From positions 62,001 to 126,000 of the forward strand of contig NZ_LNWY01000007.1 of the NCBI RefSeq assembly GCF_001681715.1: a stretch of DNA of 64,000 nucleotides. The letters run 5' to 3'. Shown here one piece after another: positions 42,262 to 51,037 of this stretch. A program made the position numbers and the translations under genes. Position 1 is the first letter of the stretch; each line of letters begins with the position of its first letter. Source of the DNA: Tritonibacter mobilis (GTDB lineage: Bacteria > Pseudomonadota > Alphaproteobacteria > Rhodobacterales > Rhodobacteraceae). The notes under the pieces are model-generated. The model searched no databases. It was given only the letters and a program-made list of their open reading frames with translations, and was not told the DNA's origin.

Positions 42262-43293
42262 CTACCCTCGGTGGGCCAATATGTCGGTCAGCGCATCAAA
42301 GATCCAGTTCAGGCTCAGCACCAGCGCCGCGAGCACCGCAATTGCGCCTTGCAGCAGGGCATAGTCGCGATCGAGCACCGCCTGATAGGTCAGCGAGCCG
42401 ACACCGGGATAAGAGAAGATCACCTCGACAAAGAGGCTGGCCGTAAAGAGCGTTGCGACCGACTGACTGAGCCGGGCGCAGATGACTGGCAGCAGATTGC
42501 GCCCGTAATAGTCGCGCCGCTCGCGCCACCCAGAGATGCCACGGCTGCGGGCGTTGATCACAAAGGCCCGGCGCGACAGCCCCGCCGCCTCGCCCCGCAC
42601 CACAAAGAAATAGCGCACCACCTCATGCAGCGCCAAAGCACAGGCAGGAAGAAGGGCGTGGCGGGCGATCTCTCGGGCGTGAGGCCACGGGGCCTCTGCG
42701 GGAAACAGCGGCTCTGCGCCGCCTGTTGGCAGGATCGGCCAGAGGATCGCAAAACACAAAAGCAGCGCCATTGCCGTCACAAAGGGCGGCACACTGGCCA
42801 GCAAGCTCATCGCGGTGGTGATGATCCGGTCAAGGCGCGCGCCGGGGCGGCGGCCTGCTTCGATGCCAAAGATCACGCCGACACCCAGAAAAATGGGTGT
42901 TGCCAGTGCGATCAATAGCGCGGTCCATGGCAGGGCGTCGGCCAGCAGGCGGCTGACAGGCGCGCCGTGCAGGTGTGAATACCCAAAATCGCCGCGCAGC
43001 AGCCGCATGAGGTCGCGGCCGACCTGTTCGATCAGGGTGCCTCCAAGGCCCAATTGATCCCGCAAGGCGCTGCGTTCGCTCTCCTGAAGGTCGCGCTGAA
43101 CGTCGGAATCCATCAGCACATCCAACGCGTCCCCCGGCAATAACCGGGGCAGCACCGACATCAAGACCAGCAGGAACACAAAGACCGCAAGGCGTTGCAG
43201 CAAACCGCGCAGCAGGGCCGCCGCCTTGCCACGCGATATGCCAATGCCCGCTTTGGGCCGCATGGGACCATGCCCTCGCGTGCGCGCATTCAT
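42262..43293 (-). CDS. Peptide/nickel-type ABC transporter permease (DppB-like)
   Basis: A 343-residue permease with about six helices: the N-terminal cytoplasmic/TM1 region is followed by LRGDFGYSHLHGAPVSRLLA, a DppB-type signature. INARSRGISGWRERRDYYGR is the EAA-like loop, and VEVIFSYPGVGSLTYQAVLD is the conserved C-terminal stretch. The ATG overlaps the stop of the binding protein gene. Confidence 0.88.
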   Translation of the reverse strand: MNARTRGHGPMRPKAGIGISRGKAAALLRGLLQRLAVFVFLLVLMSVLPRLLPGDALDVLMDSDVQRDLQESERSALRDQLGLGGTLIEQVGRDLMRLLRGDFGYSHLHGAPVSRLLADALPWTALLIALATPIFLGVGVIFGIEAGRRPGARLDRIITTAMSLLASVPPFVTAMALLLCFAILWPILPTGGAEPLFPAEAPWPHAREIARHALLPACALALHEVVRYFFVVRGEAAGLSRRAFVINARSRGISGWRERRDYYGRNLLPVICARLSQSVATLFTASLFVEVIFSYPGVGSLTYQAVLDRDYALLQGAIAVLAALVLSLNWIFDALTDILAHRG

Positions 43294-44861
43294 TCCTCTA
43301 GCAGCATGTACTTATGCGTTGCGACAGGAATGCCGAGGGTGAGACCGTCGTCAAAGAACCACGGTTTGCTATCCGCATCATGCGCAATGGTGCGAGACAC
43401 ATTCAGGAGCATAATCGCGGGCAACTCTCTGGAGTAAAGGTGCTGAAACTTCGCCAGAAGGGCCGCGCGCCTATCTGGGTCCAGTGCGCGCGCCTGTGCC
43501 TCGGCCAGCTGGCGCAACGTGCCATCACCCCGATATTGTTCGTTGTTCCAGCGGGTGCCAAACACCCGTTCCAGAATGGTGACCGGATCGCCCAGGGTGC
43601 TGCCACCTGCAAGGATCAAATCGTAATCCTCGCCCGGTTTCATCTTGCGCAGAGCACCGCGTTCCAACACGCGGATCGAGACATCGAGGCCAAATGCGTC
43701 CAACTGATCCTTGATCACCTGCGCCAATGCCTGCTCTCGTCCGCTGGTGATCAGGCGCAAGGTCACGGGGCTGCCGTTCTCAGCCCATCGCCCGGACGCC
43801 TCATCACGGCTCCAGCCTGAACGCATCAACAAGGCTGCGGCCTTGTCCGGGTCGTGGTTATACTGCAGCACGGTCTCAGCGTTGAACCAAGCGGAATTGT
43901 CCTGCAAATAGCCAAGGCTGGCGAGCGTTGCGCCCCCACGATAGGCGATGTCGATCAGCGCCTGACGGTCCAGAATGAAGGCCAGCGCCTGCCGTCGCTG
44001 CACAGATGAGAACAGCCCCGCGTGATCGAACCGCAGCTTGATCGGGTGACCTGCGGGAGACATGTCCACCTGCAAATCATGCTGCTTGGCATAGTCCACC
44101 AGACGAGTGGGCAGATCTGAAATCACGTTCACCTGACCTTTGGCGGCGGCCTCAATGGCGGCCTCGGGTTGCAGTTTGGCAATCAGGACTTCGTCGTATT
44201 TCTGCGTGCCGCCATAGTAATTTTCGACCGCAGAAAACACATAACGCCCCTTGGCGCGCTCATGGTTGCTGAGCCGATAGGGGCCAGAGCCGATCATGGC
44301 GCGCGGGTCCGAAAAGCTGCGCGGATTGTCCTGCCCGCGATAAATATGCTGTGGCAGGATCGGCAGGCCCACCAAAACGCTGGAGACAAAGCCTGCGTCA
44401 GGTGCGTTGAGCGTAATGCGCAGATCATCAGGCGACAGCGCCTCTATGGCGCTGACATTTGCCAGCGACACAAACGGGTGCGGATGCTGCGCCATATACT
44501 CAAAGGTAAAGGCCACATCGGCGCTGGTGATATCGGTTCCGTCGTGCCAGCGGGCCTGTGGATCAAGCGTGAGCTCTACGTGCAGGCCATCCTCAGACAC
44601 CTGCCAGCTGCTGGCCAGTTCAGGCGCCAAGGCGCCGGATTTATCCTGCCCCACAAGGTTGTCGAACACAAAATGGGTCAGCATGTAGCCAAGCCCGCCG
44701 CGCGCTTGCAGATAGGGGGTGGCCAGACCCCAATCGGTGTTGCTGTTGGAAATCACCAGTCGTTTGGTTTCGGCAGGGTTTGCCATCGCCAGCGGGGTTT
44801 GCGTCGCCATAACCAAGCACAGGCCAAACGCGCGCAAAATGGGTCTCAATCGGTGTCCCAT
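43290..44861 (-). CDS. Peptide/nickel-type ABC transporter substrate-binding protein
   Basis: A 523-residue family-5 extracellular binding protein (OppA/DppA/NikA type) with a signal peptide (ending LAMAN). LASSWQVSEDGLHVELTL, then DGTDITSADVAFTFEY, are the family consensus near residues 90-125. The ATG at 44861 follows TTGGAGG directly. Peptides, nickel chelates and opines are carried by this family; the ligand cannot be read from sequence. Confidence 0.88.
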   Translation of the reverse strand: MGHRLRPILRAFGLCLVMATQTPLAMANPAETKRLVISNSNTDWGLATPYLQARGGLGYMLTHFVFDNLVGQDKSGALAPELASSWQVSEDGLHVELTLDPQARWHDGTDITSADVAFTFEYMAQHPHPFVSLANVSAIEALSPDDLRITLNAPDAGFVSSVLVGLPILPQHIYRGQDNPRSFSDPRAMIGSGPYRLSNHERAKGRYVFSAVENYYGGTQKYDEVLIAKLQPEAAIEAAAKGQVNVISDLPTRLVDYAKQHDLQVDMSPAGHPIKLRFDHAGLFSSVQRRQALAFILDRQALIDIAYRGGATLASLGYLQDNSAWFNAETVLQYNHDPDKAAALLMRSGWSRDEASGRWAENGSPVTLRLITSGREQALAQVIKDQLDAFGLDVSIRVLERGALRKMKPGEDYDLILAGGSTLGDPVTILERVFGTRWNNEQYRGDGTLRQLAEAQARALDPDRRAALLAKFQHLYSRELPAIMLLNVSRTIAHDADSKPWFFDDGLTLGIPVATHKYMLLEE

Positions 44862-44895
44862 GAGGTCCTCCAATAAATGTCGTCAGGAAATGGGG

Positions 44896-45369
44896 CTAGC
44901 GATTGAGGGCTGGCTCAGAATGTGGGGGTATCCAGCCGATGGTTGCATCGGGGATATGATCAAGCTGTGGCACATAGGGTTTGATATCGATCACCGCGGT
45001 GCCGTCGATACAATCCAGTCCCTCCACCTGAAGTATGTTCTGATCATGCGCGATCCGTCGGGTCACACTCATCGCAATCGGGTTGGGGCGGTTTGGCGTG
45101 CGGCTGGCAAACACCCCGCGCTTGCTGCCGTTGCAGCCCGTGGCATCCAGATGTGGTTTACGGTTCGACAGATGCAGCCAGTAGAACACAATAAGATGCG
45201 AGGCGAGGTGAATATTGTGCAGTCCGGCGGCGTAATGTGGGAGCAATTCAATATAACTGGTGCCATCATTGCCCATCAAAGAGGCCGGACACTCCGCCAG
45301 CGTTTCAAATCCCGTGCGCAAATAGCCAATCGGGTCCAGTTGAATGCAAGGGGGGGAGGGGTTTGTCAT
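44896..45369 (-). CDS. TrmO/TsaA-like (UPF0066) SAM-dependent methyltransferase
   Basis: A 157-residue single beta-barrel domain. GVFASRTPNRPNPIAMSV is the TrmO signature (GVFATRSPxRPNPIG), with the SAM-binding loop and the N-terminal IGYLRTGFE strand. It is short compared with E. coli TrmO (about 235 residues) and lacks a C-terminal domain. TrmO methylates t6A37 of tRNA, but here the gene is in one direction with a LysR regulator and a peptide/nickel-type ABC operon. It may have been recruited to modify a small ligand. The start at 45369 is chosen with a weak ribosome site; a longer N-terminus is possible. Confidence 0.72.
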   Translation of the reverse strand: MTNPSPPCIQLDPIGYLRTGFETLAECPASLMGNDGTSYIELLPHYAAGLHNIHLASHLIVFYWLHLSNRKPHLDATGCNGSKRGVFASRTPNRPNPIAMSVTRRIAHDQNILQVEGLDCIDGTAVIDIKPYVPQLDHIPDATIGWIPPHSEPALNR

Positions 45370-45468
45370 CGGGCCACGTCCAATCAAATTTGGGAGCGGC
45401 TCAATCCTTACGGGTTCTCTCGCCTTTTCAGAAGTTGCGTCATCTGCACTCCACACATGCGCCTGACG

Positions 45469-46419
45469 TCATGTCTGATCGAGATCGGGTTCTGTCAGCT
45501 TGGCCTGAGCACAGATGTCACGCAGGGTCAGACGCATCCAGCGGTGCAGCGGGTCCGCATCAAAGCGTGGATGCCATAACATCGAAACCGTGATGCCGGG
45601 CACCGCAAAGGGCAATGCGCCACACACCATATCGCGGCGCAGGTTGCGGGTGTGAAGGGCTGGGACCGTCGCCACCAGATCGGTACACCGCGCCAGCGAT
45701 AAGGCAGCGGCAAAGCCGCCGACCACGACCTTCGCACTGCTGCTGTGGCCCAGATCTGACAAAGCCTTGTGGATCGGGCCGCGACGCTGATTGTCCGCAT
45801 CGGTATGTCGCGCCACATCAACATGTTCGCACTCTGCATATTGTGCGGTGGTCAGCGCTCTCGCTGCGAGCGGGTGGTCTGCGCGCATCGCGTAGACAAA
45901 ATGATCTTTCATGAGCGCCTGGCTTTGAAAATTTGGATCGGTCTTGGCGCTGATGACTCCCGTCTCAAGATCGACATTCCCGTCCCGCAGCGGGCGATTA
46001 TTGTCGGCTTCTTTTTGTACAAACCGCAACCGGACCCCCGGTGCGTCAGCGGCCAGCTGTGTAATCAGAGCGGGGCCGAAGGTTTCCACAAAACCGTCGC
46101 TGCTCCGCAGGGTAAAAATCTGCGAGACGGTTTGCAGATCGACGTCATGCATGGGGCTGAGGGCCGCCTCAATGTCCTCGACAAGCTGGGCCGTGACCTC
46201 CCGCAACTCAAGGGCACGCGGGGTCGGCACCAGTTTGCGGCCCGTGCGCACCAACAACGGATCGCCCGTGGTGTCACGTAGCCGCGCCAGTGCCCGGCTC
46301 ATCGCGGACGGGCTGAGTTGTAAGCGATTGGCAGCACCCAGTACGCTGCCTTCTTTCAGCAGGGCATCAAGGGTGATGAGGAGGTTGAAATCAGGACGCG
46401 AGGGCAATGGCAAACACAA
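45469..46419 (-). CDS. LysR-family transcriptional regulator
   Basis: A 316-residue LysR regulator. FNLLITLDALLKEGSVLGAA and SPSAMSRALARLRDTTGDPL form the HTH, as in the NodD/LeuO-like class; a normal effector domain follows. It is 99 bases upstream of the TrmO-like gene on the same strand and may control that gene and the ABC operon. Confidence 0.87.
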   Translation of the reverse strand: MCLPLPSRPDFNLLITLDALLKEGSVLGAANRLQLSPSAMSRALARLRDTTGDPLLVRTGRKLVPTPRALELREVTAQLVEDIEAALSPMHDVDLQTVSQIFTLRSSDGFVETFGPALITQLAADAPGVRLRFVQKEADNNRPLRDGNVDLETGVISAKTDPNFQSQALMKDHFVYAMRADHPLAARALTTAQYAECEHVDVARHTDADNQRRGPIHKALSDLGHSSSAKVVVGGFAAALSLARCTDLVATVPALHTRNLRRDMVCGALPFAVPGITVSMLWHPRFDADPLHRWMRLTLRDICAQAKLTEPDLDQT

Positions 46420-46746
46420 AATCAGAATTAAGATCCCGTCACGTTAGCACCCGTGGAGCGGATGGCCAACGGGGCCGGTGATGGTGCGACGGTTGGTCGT
46501 TGTGCATACGCAAAATGGATGTAATGTTGATTATGTTATAAGTGCTTATCTTGCAGCGTTCGCAGGTGCAGTCAGCGATATGCGAGCGGTAGACCTTGCT
46601 GGGACAGAGGGGGTGCGGGTGTTTCATCCTTCGGTCTGCCACGGCCTCTATGCAAGTGCCGCGTGTTGGGGCATATAGCTCCTGAACACGCCGCGTTTCA
46701 TGTTGATAGCGCAGCATTGTCATCCGCGCTCAGGAGCCAGCTTGCC
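46420..46746. promoter_or_regulatory. Divergent gap between LysR and the GAK-type cassette
   Basis: A 327-base gap with both promoters. An AT-rich patch at 46528-46550 contains the dyad ATAAG-TG-CTTAT (46538-46549), a possible operator. AGGAG at 46732-46736 lies 10 bases before the chosen GTG start at 46747. No small gene is convincing. Confidence 0.5.
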
Positions 46747-48396
46747 GTGCCCCGATCCGCTACCCAGCCCGACGCCATCACCGAGAATATGTCTTTTCTC
46801 TTGGTGGAACTCGACGGGCAGCTCTCGCGCCTCATTGCCTATTTCGAAGCCCCCCGCAGCGAGGTCGCCGCGCAGTTGATGCAGCGCGCAGGCTATTCGA
46901 GCAACCTTGCCGGGCGGGTGCGCAAAGCCTGTCTTGCCGCGATGCTGCACAAGAAGACCAACGAGGCGCGACGGCTGCGCCTGCAGGGTATCGACGCGGT
47001 CGCGCGCAACCTCGACCTGCTGTCGCGTCTCGGTCGGCGCGGGGTGGATCAGGCAGAGCGTACGCGCAAAGTGAAGCTGCTGCGCGCCGACACCTATGTG
47101 CCCCCTTTGCGGCTGGTGCGCCGCACGGTCGCCCGCGTGCAGGACGCACTCGACAATCAGGACAGCAAGCTGGCGGTGAAAATCGGCCAGACCCGCGGCG
47201 AGATCGCCACATTCCACGACCGCCTGTTTCGCACCTACACCCGCGACATGGCCGAGACAAGACACACCGAAGATCTCGCCTATGCGCTGCTCACGCTGAA
47301 CGAGGTCTCGCGCATGGGCGAGGCGTTGGAGGCCATCTCAGAAGCGCTTTTGTCGATCAACATCGGCCAGACTGTGCAGTTTGAACGCTATTTCACCCTG
47401 CGCAGTGTGCTGGCGGGCGTGGCGCGCGACGACGATGAAGAGATCAGCCTGAAGCCGCTGGCCGAGACCCGCTCCGGCTCGGCGATCTCCAGTGTCGAGA
47501 TGCGCGACCGTAAGGGGCGTTCGGTGGCGGCGGTGTTCAAGGACGGCGATAAGCGCAAAGTGAAAGAAGAGCGCGTTGGGGTCAAAAGCTGGAACTCGGT
47601 CTATCCCGGCCTTGCGCCAGAAATCCTGTCCTATGAAAAGAACGGCCAGTCCGCCGCGCTGCTGATCGAGCACCTCGATGGCGAGACCTTTGAGGATATC
47701 GTATTGGGCGGCAGCGATGCGGCGCTGGCAACGGCGCAGTCCGCGCTGCACAAGACCGTGCGCGACATCTGGCGCACCACACTGACGGACGAGCCGGCGC
47801 GGATGGGCGCGATGGACCAGCTGGCCAAGCGGATGAAGGATGTGACGCGGTTGCATCCCGGTCTGGTGCCCGGCGCGCAGGGGATCAACGGGACCACGGT
47901 GCCGGGTCTGGCCACGCTGATCGCACGCGCGCAGACGCGGGAGGCGGCGCTGACTGCGCCGTTCTCTGTCTATATCCACGGTGATTTCAACCTCGACAAT
48001 GTGATCTTTGATCCGGTCGCGGGCAAGATCCGCTTCATCGACCTGCACCGCTCGCGCTACATGGATTACGTGCAGGATGTGTCGGTGTTCATGGTGTCGA
48101 ATTACCGCCTGCAGGTGCTGGACCGCGCCACCCGCGCCCGCATCGGTGGGGTCGCCGTCGCCATGCATCAGATGGCGGAGAAATTCGCCCGGCGTCAGAA
48201 AGACGGCACGTATCACTATCGTCTCGCGCTGGGGCTGGCGCGCAGCTTTGCCAGTTCGACGCGGTTTGTCGTCGACGAAGATCACGCGCGACGGATGCTG
48301 CTCCGCGCCCGCTATATCCTAGAGACCGCGCTGGCTGTGCCCGAGGGGCGCGAAGCGCGGTTCAAACTTCCCGTGAAGGACCTCTTTCATGACTAA
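46747..48396 (+). CDS. PhoU-like/aminoglycoside-phosphotransferase-like kinase
   Basis: A 549-residue protein whose N-terminal 200 residues are helical and PhoU-like (MSFLLVELDGQLSRLIAYFE, repeated long helices). The C-terminal part is a kinase-like APH domain: HGDFNLDNVIFD (H411, D413, N418 as catalytic loop) and RFIDLHRSR as metal-binding DxD-like element. I chose the GTG at 46747 because AGGAG lies 10 bases upstream; the ATG at 46789 has a weak site. It overlaps the ATP-grasp gene by 8 bases. A PhoU-like sensor joined to a small-molecule kinase suggests control by phosphate or by a phosphorylated partner. Exact target unknown. Confidence 0.75.
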   Translation: MPRSATQPDAITENMSFLLVELDGQLSRLIAYFEAPRSEVAAQLMQRAGYSSNLAGRVRKACLAAMLHKKTNEARRLRLQGIDAVARNLDLLSRLGRRGVDQAERTRKVKLLRADTYVPPLRLVRRTVARVQDALDNQDSKLAVKIGQTRGEIATFHDRLFRTYTRDMAETRHTEDLAYALLTLNEVSRMGEALEAISEALLSINIGQTVQFERYFTLRSVLAGVARDDDEEISLKPLAETRSGSAISSVEMRDRKGRSVAAVFKDGDKRKVKEERVGVKSWNSVYPGLAPEILSYEKNGQSAALLIEHLDGETFEDIVLGGSDAALATAQSALHKTVRDIWRTTLTDEPARMGAMDQLAKRMKDVTRLHPGLVPGAQGINGTTVPGLATLIARAQTREAALTAPFSVYIHGDFNLDNVIFDPVAGKIRFIDLHRSRYMDYVQDVSVFMVSNYRLQVLDRATRARIGGVAVAMHQMAEKFARRQKDGTYHYRLALGLARSFASSTRFVVDEDHARRMLLRARYILETALAVPEGREARFKLPVKDLFHD

Positions 48397-49270
48397 ACGC
48401 ATCGGGGTGATTGGCACGCCCGGAAAATGGTCCACCGAGACCCTGGCCGACGCCTTTGCCGAGCGTAGCGGATACCGTCAGGTGATCGACATGGGGAAGG
48501 CCATGTTGGACCTCGAAAAAGGGCAGCTGATTTGTGACGGGGTGGATCTGTGCCAGCTTGACGGGCTGGTGCTGAAGAAGGTGGCAGAGGACTACAGCCC
48601 CGATGCGCTCGACCGGCTTGAGATGCTGCGCGTGGTCGAGGCGGCTGGGGTGCGGGTCTTTTCCCCTGCCGAAAACGTCATCCGACTGATGGATCGCCTC
48701 GCCTGCACAGTCACCTTGCGCAACGCTGGCATCCCGATGCCCAAGACCGTCATCACTGAGGATGTGGACGCGGCTCGTGGCGCCTTGGGCCGCTTTGGCG
48801 CGGCGGTGTTCAAGCCGCTGTTTTCCACCAAGGCGCGGGGCATGGTGCTGCTGGACGCCGAGGCCCCCGATGCCGATGCGCAGATCGCCGCCTTCAAGGC
48901 CGCCAACCCGGTGATGTATGTTCAGCAAAAGGCTGATCTGTCGGGCGAAGACCTCGGGATGGTCTTTCTGAACGGTGAATACATCTGCACCTACGCCCGC
49001 GTCAGCCAGTCCGGCGCGTGGAACACCACGATCCATTCGGGCGGCAAATACGCGCCCTTTGACCCGTCGCCGGAGCTGATCGAGCTGGGCCGCCGGGCGC
49101 AGGCCCCCTTTGGCCTGACCTTCACCACGGTGGATATTGCGCTGACGCCTGAGGGGCCAATCGTTTTCGAGGTTTCGGCCTTTGGCGGCTATTCCGGCGC
49201 GCAAAAAGGCTGTGGCATCGACGCGGCGGCGCTGGTGGCGGCGCACGTATTGGCGGAGGTTTCGCGATGA
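48389..49270 (+). CDS. GAK-system ATP-grasp enzyme
   Basis: A 293-residue RimK-like ATP-grasp protein. AAVFKPLFSTKARGMVLL in the middle carries the ATP-grasp Lys. FEVSAFGGYSG and GIDAAALVA at the C-terminus match the end of the ATP-grasp partner of GAK cassettes (ATP-grasp, amphi-Trp, kinase). It overlaps the neighbours by 8 bases and 4 bases. ATP-grasp enzymes join a carboxylate to an amine or thiol through an acyl phosphate. The substrate is unknown; RimK-type ligation to a protein tail is one possibility. Confidence 0.78.
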   Translation: MTKRIGVIGTPGKWSTETLADAFAERSGYRQVIDMGKAMLDLEKGQLICDGVDLCQLDGLVLKKVAEDYSPDALDRLEMLRVVEAAGVRVFSPAENVIRLMDRLACTVTLRNAGIPMPKTVITEDVDAARGALGRFGAAVFKPLFSTKARGMVLLDAEAPDADAQIAAFKAANPVMYVQQKADLSGEDLGMVFLNGEYICTYARVSQSGAWNTTIHSGGKYAPFDPSPELIELGRRAQAPFGLTFTTVDIALTPEGPIVFEVSAFGGYSGAQKGCGIDAAALVAAHVLAEVSR

Positions 49271-50334
49271 CCTTGTCGGACATTCTCGCTCATCTCGACC
49301 TGTCTGCGGCAGGCGACGCGCCCTTTGGCCTGTCTGTGGGCCATGTGTCGCTGACGGTTCACGCGCCAGAGCCGCTGCGTGCCCGGCTGATCGCCTATTT
49401 CGGCGAGACGATCACCGCGCCCGGCGGCGGCGCGCCGGTGCATCTGCTGGAGGGGCAGAGCCTTCCGCAGGAGCCCGACTGGATCGACTGGCAGCGCGAG
49501 GGTGGCAAGAGCGGGCGCAAGGATGCGGTGTGCGACCTTGGGGCTGCGCGGCTGATCCGCAAGGTGCGCAGCGGTGTGACCGTCGTGCAAGCGCCGGGTG
49601 TGGCCATTGCGCTGGGGGCGCTGGCCGATAATGAGAGCACCGTCATCAACTTCATCAACACGCAGGTACTGAATGCCTGCCTGCGCCAGGGCTGGCAACT
49701 GGCTCATGCGGCGGCGGTGACGGATGGCGCGCGCACGCTGGCGATCTCCGGCCTGTCGGGCGGCGGCAAGTCCACGTCGATTCTGCGGATGATGGATCTG
49801 CCCGGCACGCAGTTCCTGTCCAATGATCGGGTGCTGATCCAAGGCGGCCCGGCGCGCGCACTTGGCATCCCCAAGCATCCGCGTATCAATCCCGGCACGA
49901 TCCTCGGTAATCCGCGCCTGCACGGCATGCTCTCTGAGGCACGCAAGGCCGAGCTGCGCGCCCTGCCACCCGCCGACCTTTGGGAACTGGAAGAAAAATA
50001 CGATTTGATCGTGCCGGAGGTCTACGGGTCGGGGCGGATGCGCCTTTATGGGCCGCTGACCGATTTCTGGGTGCTGAACTGGTCGCACGACAGCGACCAG
50101 CAGACCCGCGTGACGCCCGTCACACTGGCCGACCGACCAGACCTGCTGAGCGCCATCATGAAAAGCCCCGGCCCCTTCTACCAGCACGCCTCCGGCGCGT
50201 TTGAGCCAAACGGCAACAGTCCTGATCCCGCGCCTTACATCGAGGCGCTCAACGGGGTGAGGGTGTGCGAAGTCTCCGGGCGCATCGACTTCGACGCCAT
50301 CGCTGCGGCGGGCAAGGCGCTGTTTCATGCCTAA
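49267..50334 (+). CDS. HprK-related kinase of the GAK-type system
   Basis: A 355-residue protein whose C-terminal part resembles HPr kinase/phosphorylase. SGLSGGGKST (Walker A, Lys168) and FLSNDRVLIQG follow the HprK P-loop and Asp pattern. The ~150-residue N-domain is not the standard HprK N-domain. No PTS HPr gene is near. It overlaps the ATP-grasp gene by 4 bases and the histidine phosphatase by 8. HprK relatives of this type occur in GAK cassettes and may phosphorylate a Ser on a partner protein; the amphi-Trp protein downstream is a candidate. Confidence 0.78.
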   Translation: MTLSDILAHLDLSAAGDAPFGLSVGHVSLTVHAPEPLRARLIAYFGETITAPGGGAPVHLLEGQSLPQEPDWIDWQREGGKSGRKDAVCDLGAARLIRKVRSGVTVVQAPGVAIALGALADNESTVINFINTQVLNACLRQGWQLAHAAAVTDGARTLAISGLSGGGKSTSILRMMDLPGTQFLSNDRVLIQGGPARALGIPKHPRINPGTILGNPRLHGMLSEARKAELRALPPADLWELEEKYDLIVPEVYGSGRMRLYGPLTDFWVLNWSHDSDQQTRVTPVTLADRPDLLSAIMKSPGPFYQHASGAFEPNGNSPDPAPYIEALNGVRVCEVSGRIDFDAIAAAGKALFHA

Positions 50335-51010
50335 AAGCTATCATGCCTTTTTTCGCCACGGGGCCTACCACCAGTGGGCGGACGTGCCCTCGGCCCGCCA
50401 ACCTTGGGCGCTGAGCGATGAAGGCATTCAGCAAGCGCGGGCGGGCGCGCGGATCCTGCATGACATGCTGGTTGAACAGGATCTGATGCTTGCGCCTGTG
50501 GCGTTTTGCTCGCACCAGTTGCGCGCATGGCAGACAGCGGATCTGCTGATCGCCGCCTTACGGGACCTCGGACACGAAATTACCGATCTGAAGGAGACGT
50601 CTGCTCTGGCCGAACGCGGGCTGGGTTCCGCCGCCAATCTGAGCGTTGCGCAGATTGAACAGGCGCTTGCGGCCGATCCGCGCCACGACGCCCCGCCCAA
50701 CGGCTGGAAGTCCGACAGCGACTATTGCCTGCCGCTCGAAGGGGCCGAGAGCCTGATGATGGCCGGGGCACGCGTTGCGACCCATCTGGAACACGGTGGC
50801 CGGCCGGACCGCGTGACGATCCACGTGGGCCATGGGGCGTCTTTCCGCCACGCCTGTTACCACCTCGGGCTGCTGTCTCGCGACGACATCGCGCGGTTTT
50901 CGATGTTTCATGCCCGACCGTCACTGATCTGTCATGAGACGGATGGTACATGGCGGTATTTGGCAGGTGCGTGGAAAATCAGGGAACCAAAGTCCGAGCC
51001 GAAGGATTGA
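50327..51010 (+). CDS. Histidine phosphatase (PGM/SixA-like) in GAK-type cassette
   Basis: A 227-residue histidine phosphatase-fold protein. FRHGAYHQW (R10-H11-G12) gives the phosphohistidine RHG motif, ELAERGLG-like ALAERGLGS provides the second acidic element and HVGHGASFRHA the second His. It overlaps the HprK-like gene by 8 bases. It could act as the opposing phosphatase to the kinases in the cassette. Substrate unknown. Confidence 0.82.
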   Translation: MPKSYHAFFRHGAYHQWADVPSARQPWALSDEGIQQARAGARILHDMLVEQDLMLAPVAFCSHQLRAWQTADLLIAALRDLGHEITDLKETSALAERGLGSAANLSVAQIEQALAADPRHDAPPNGWKSDSDYCLPLEGAESLMMAGARVATHLEHGGRPDRVTIHVGHGASFRHACYHLGLLSRDDIARFSMFHARPSLICHETDGTWRYLAGAWKIREPKSEPKD

Positions 51011-51037
51011 CCCTGTAAGCAACATGGGGGCCCCGGC

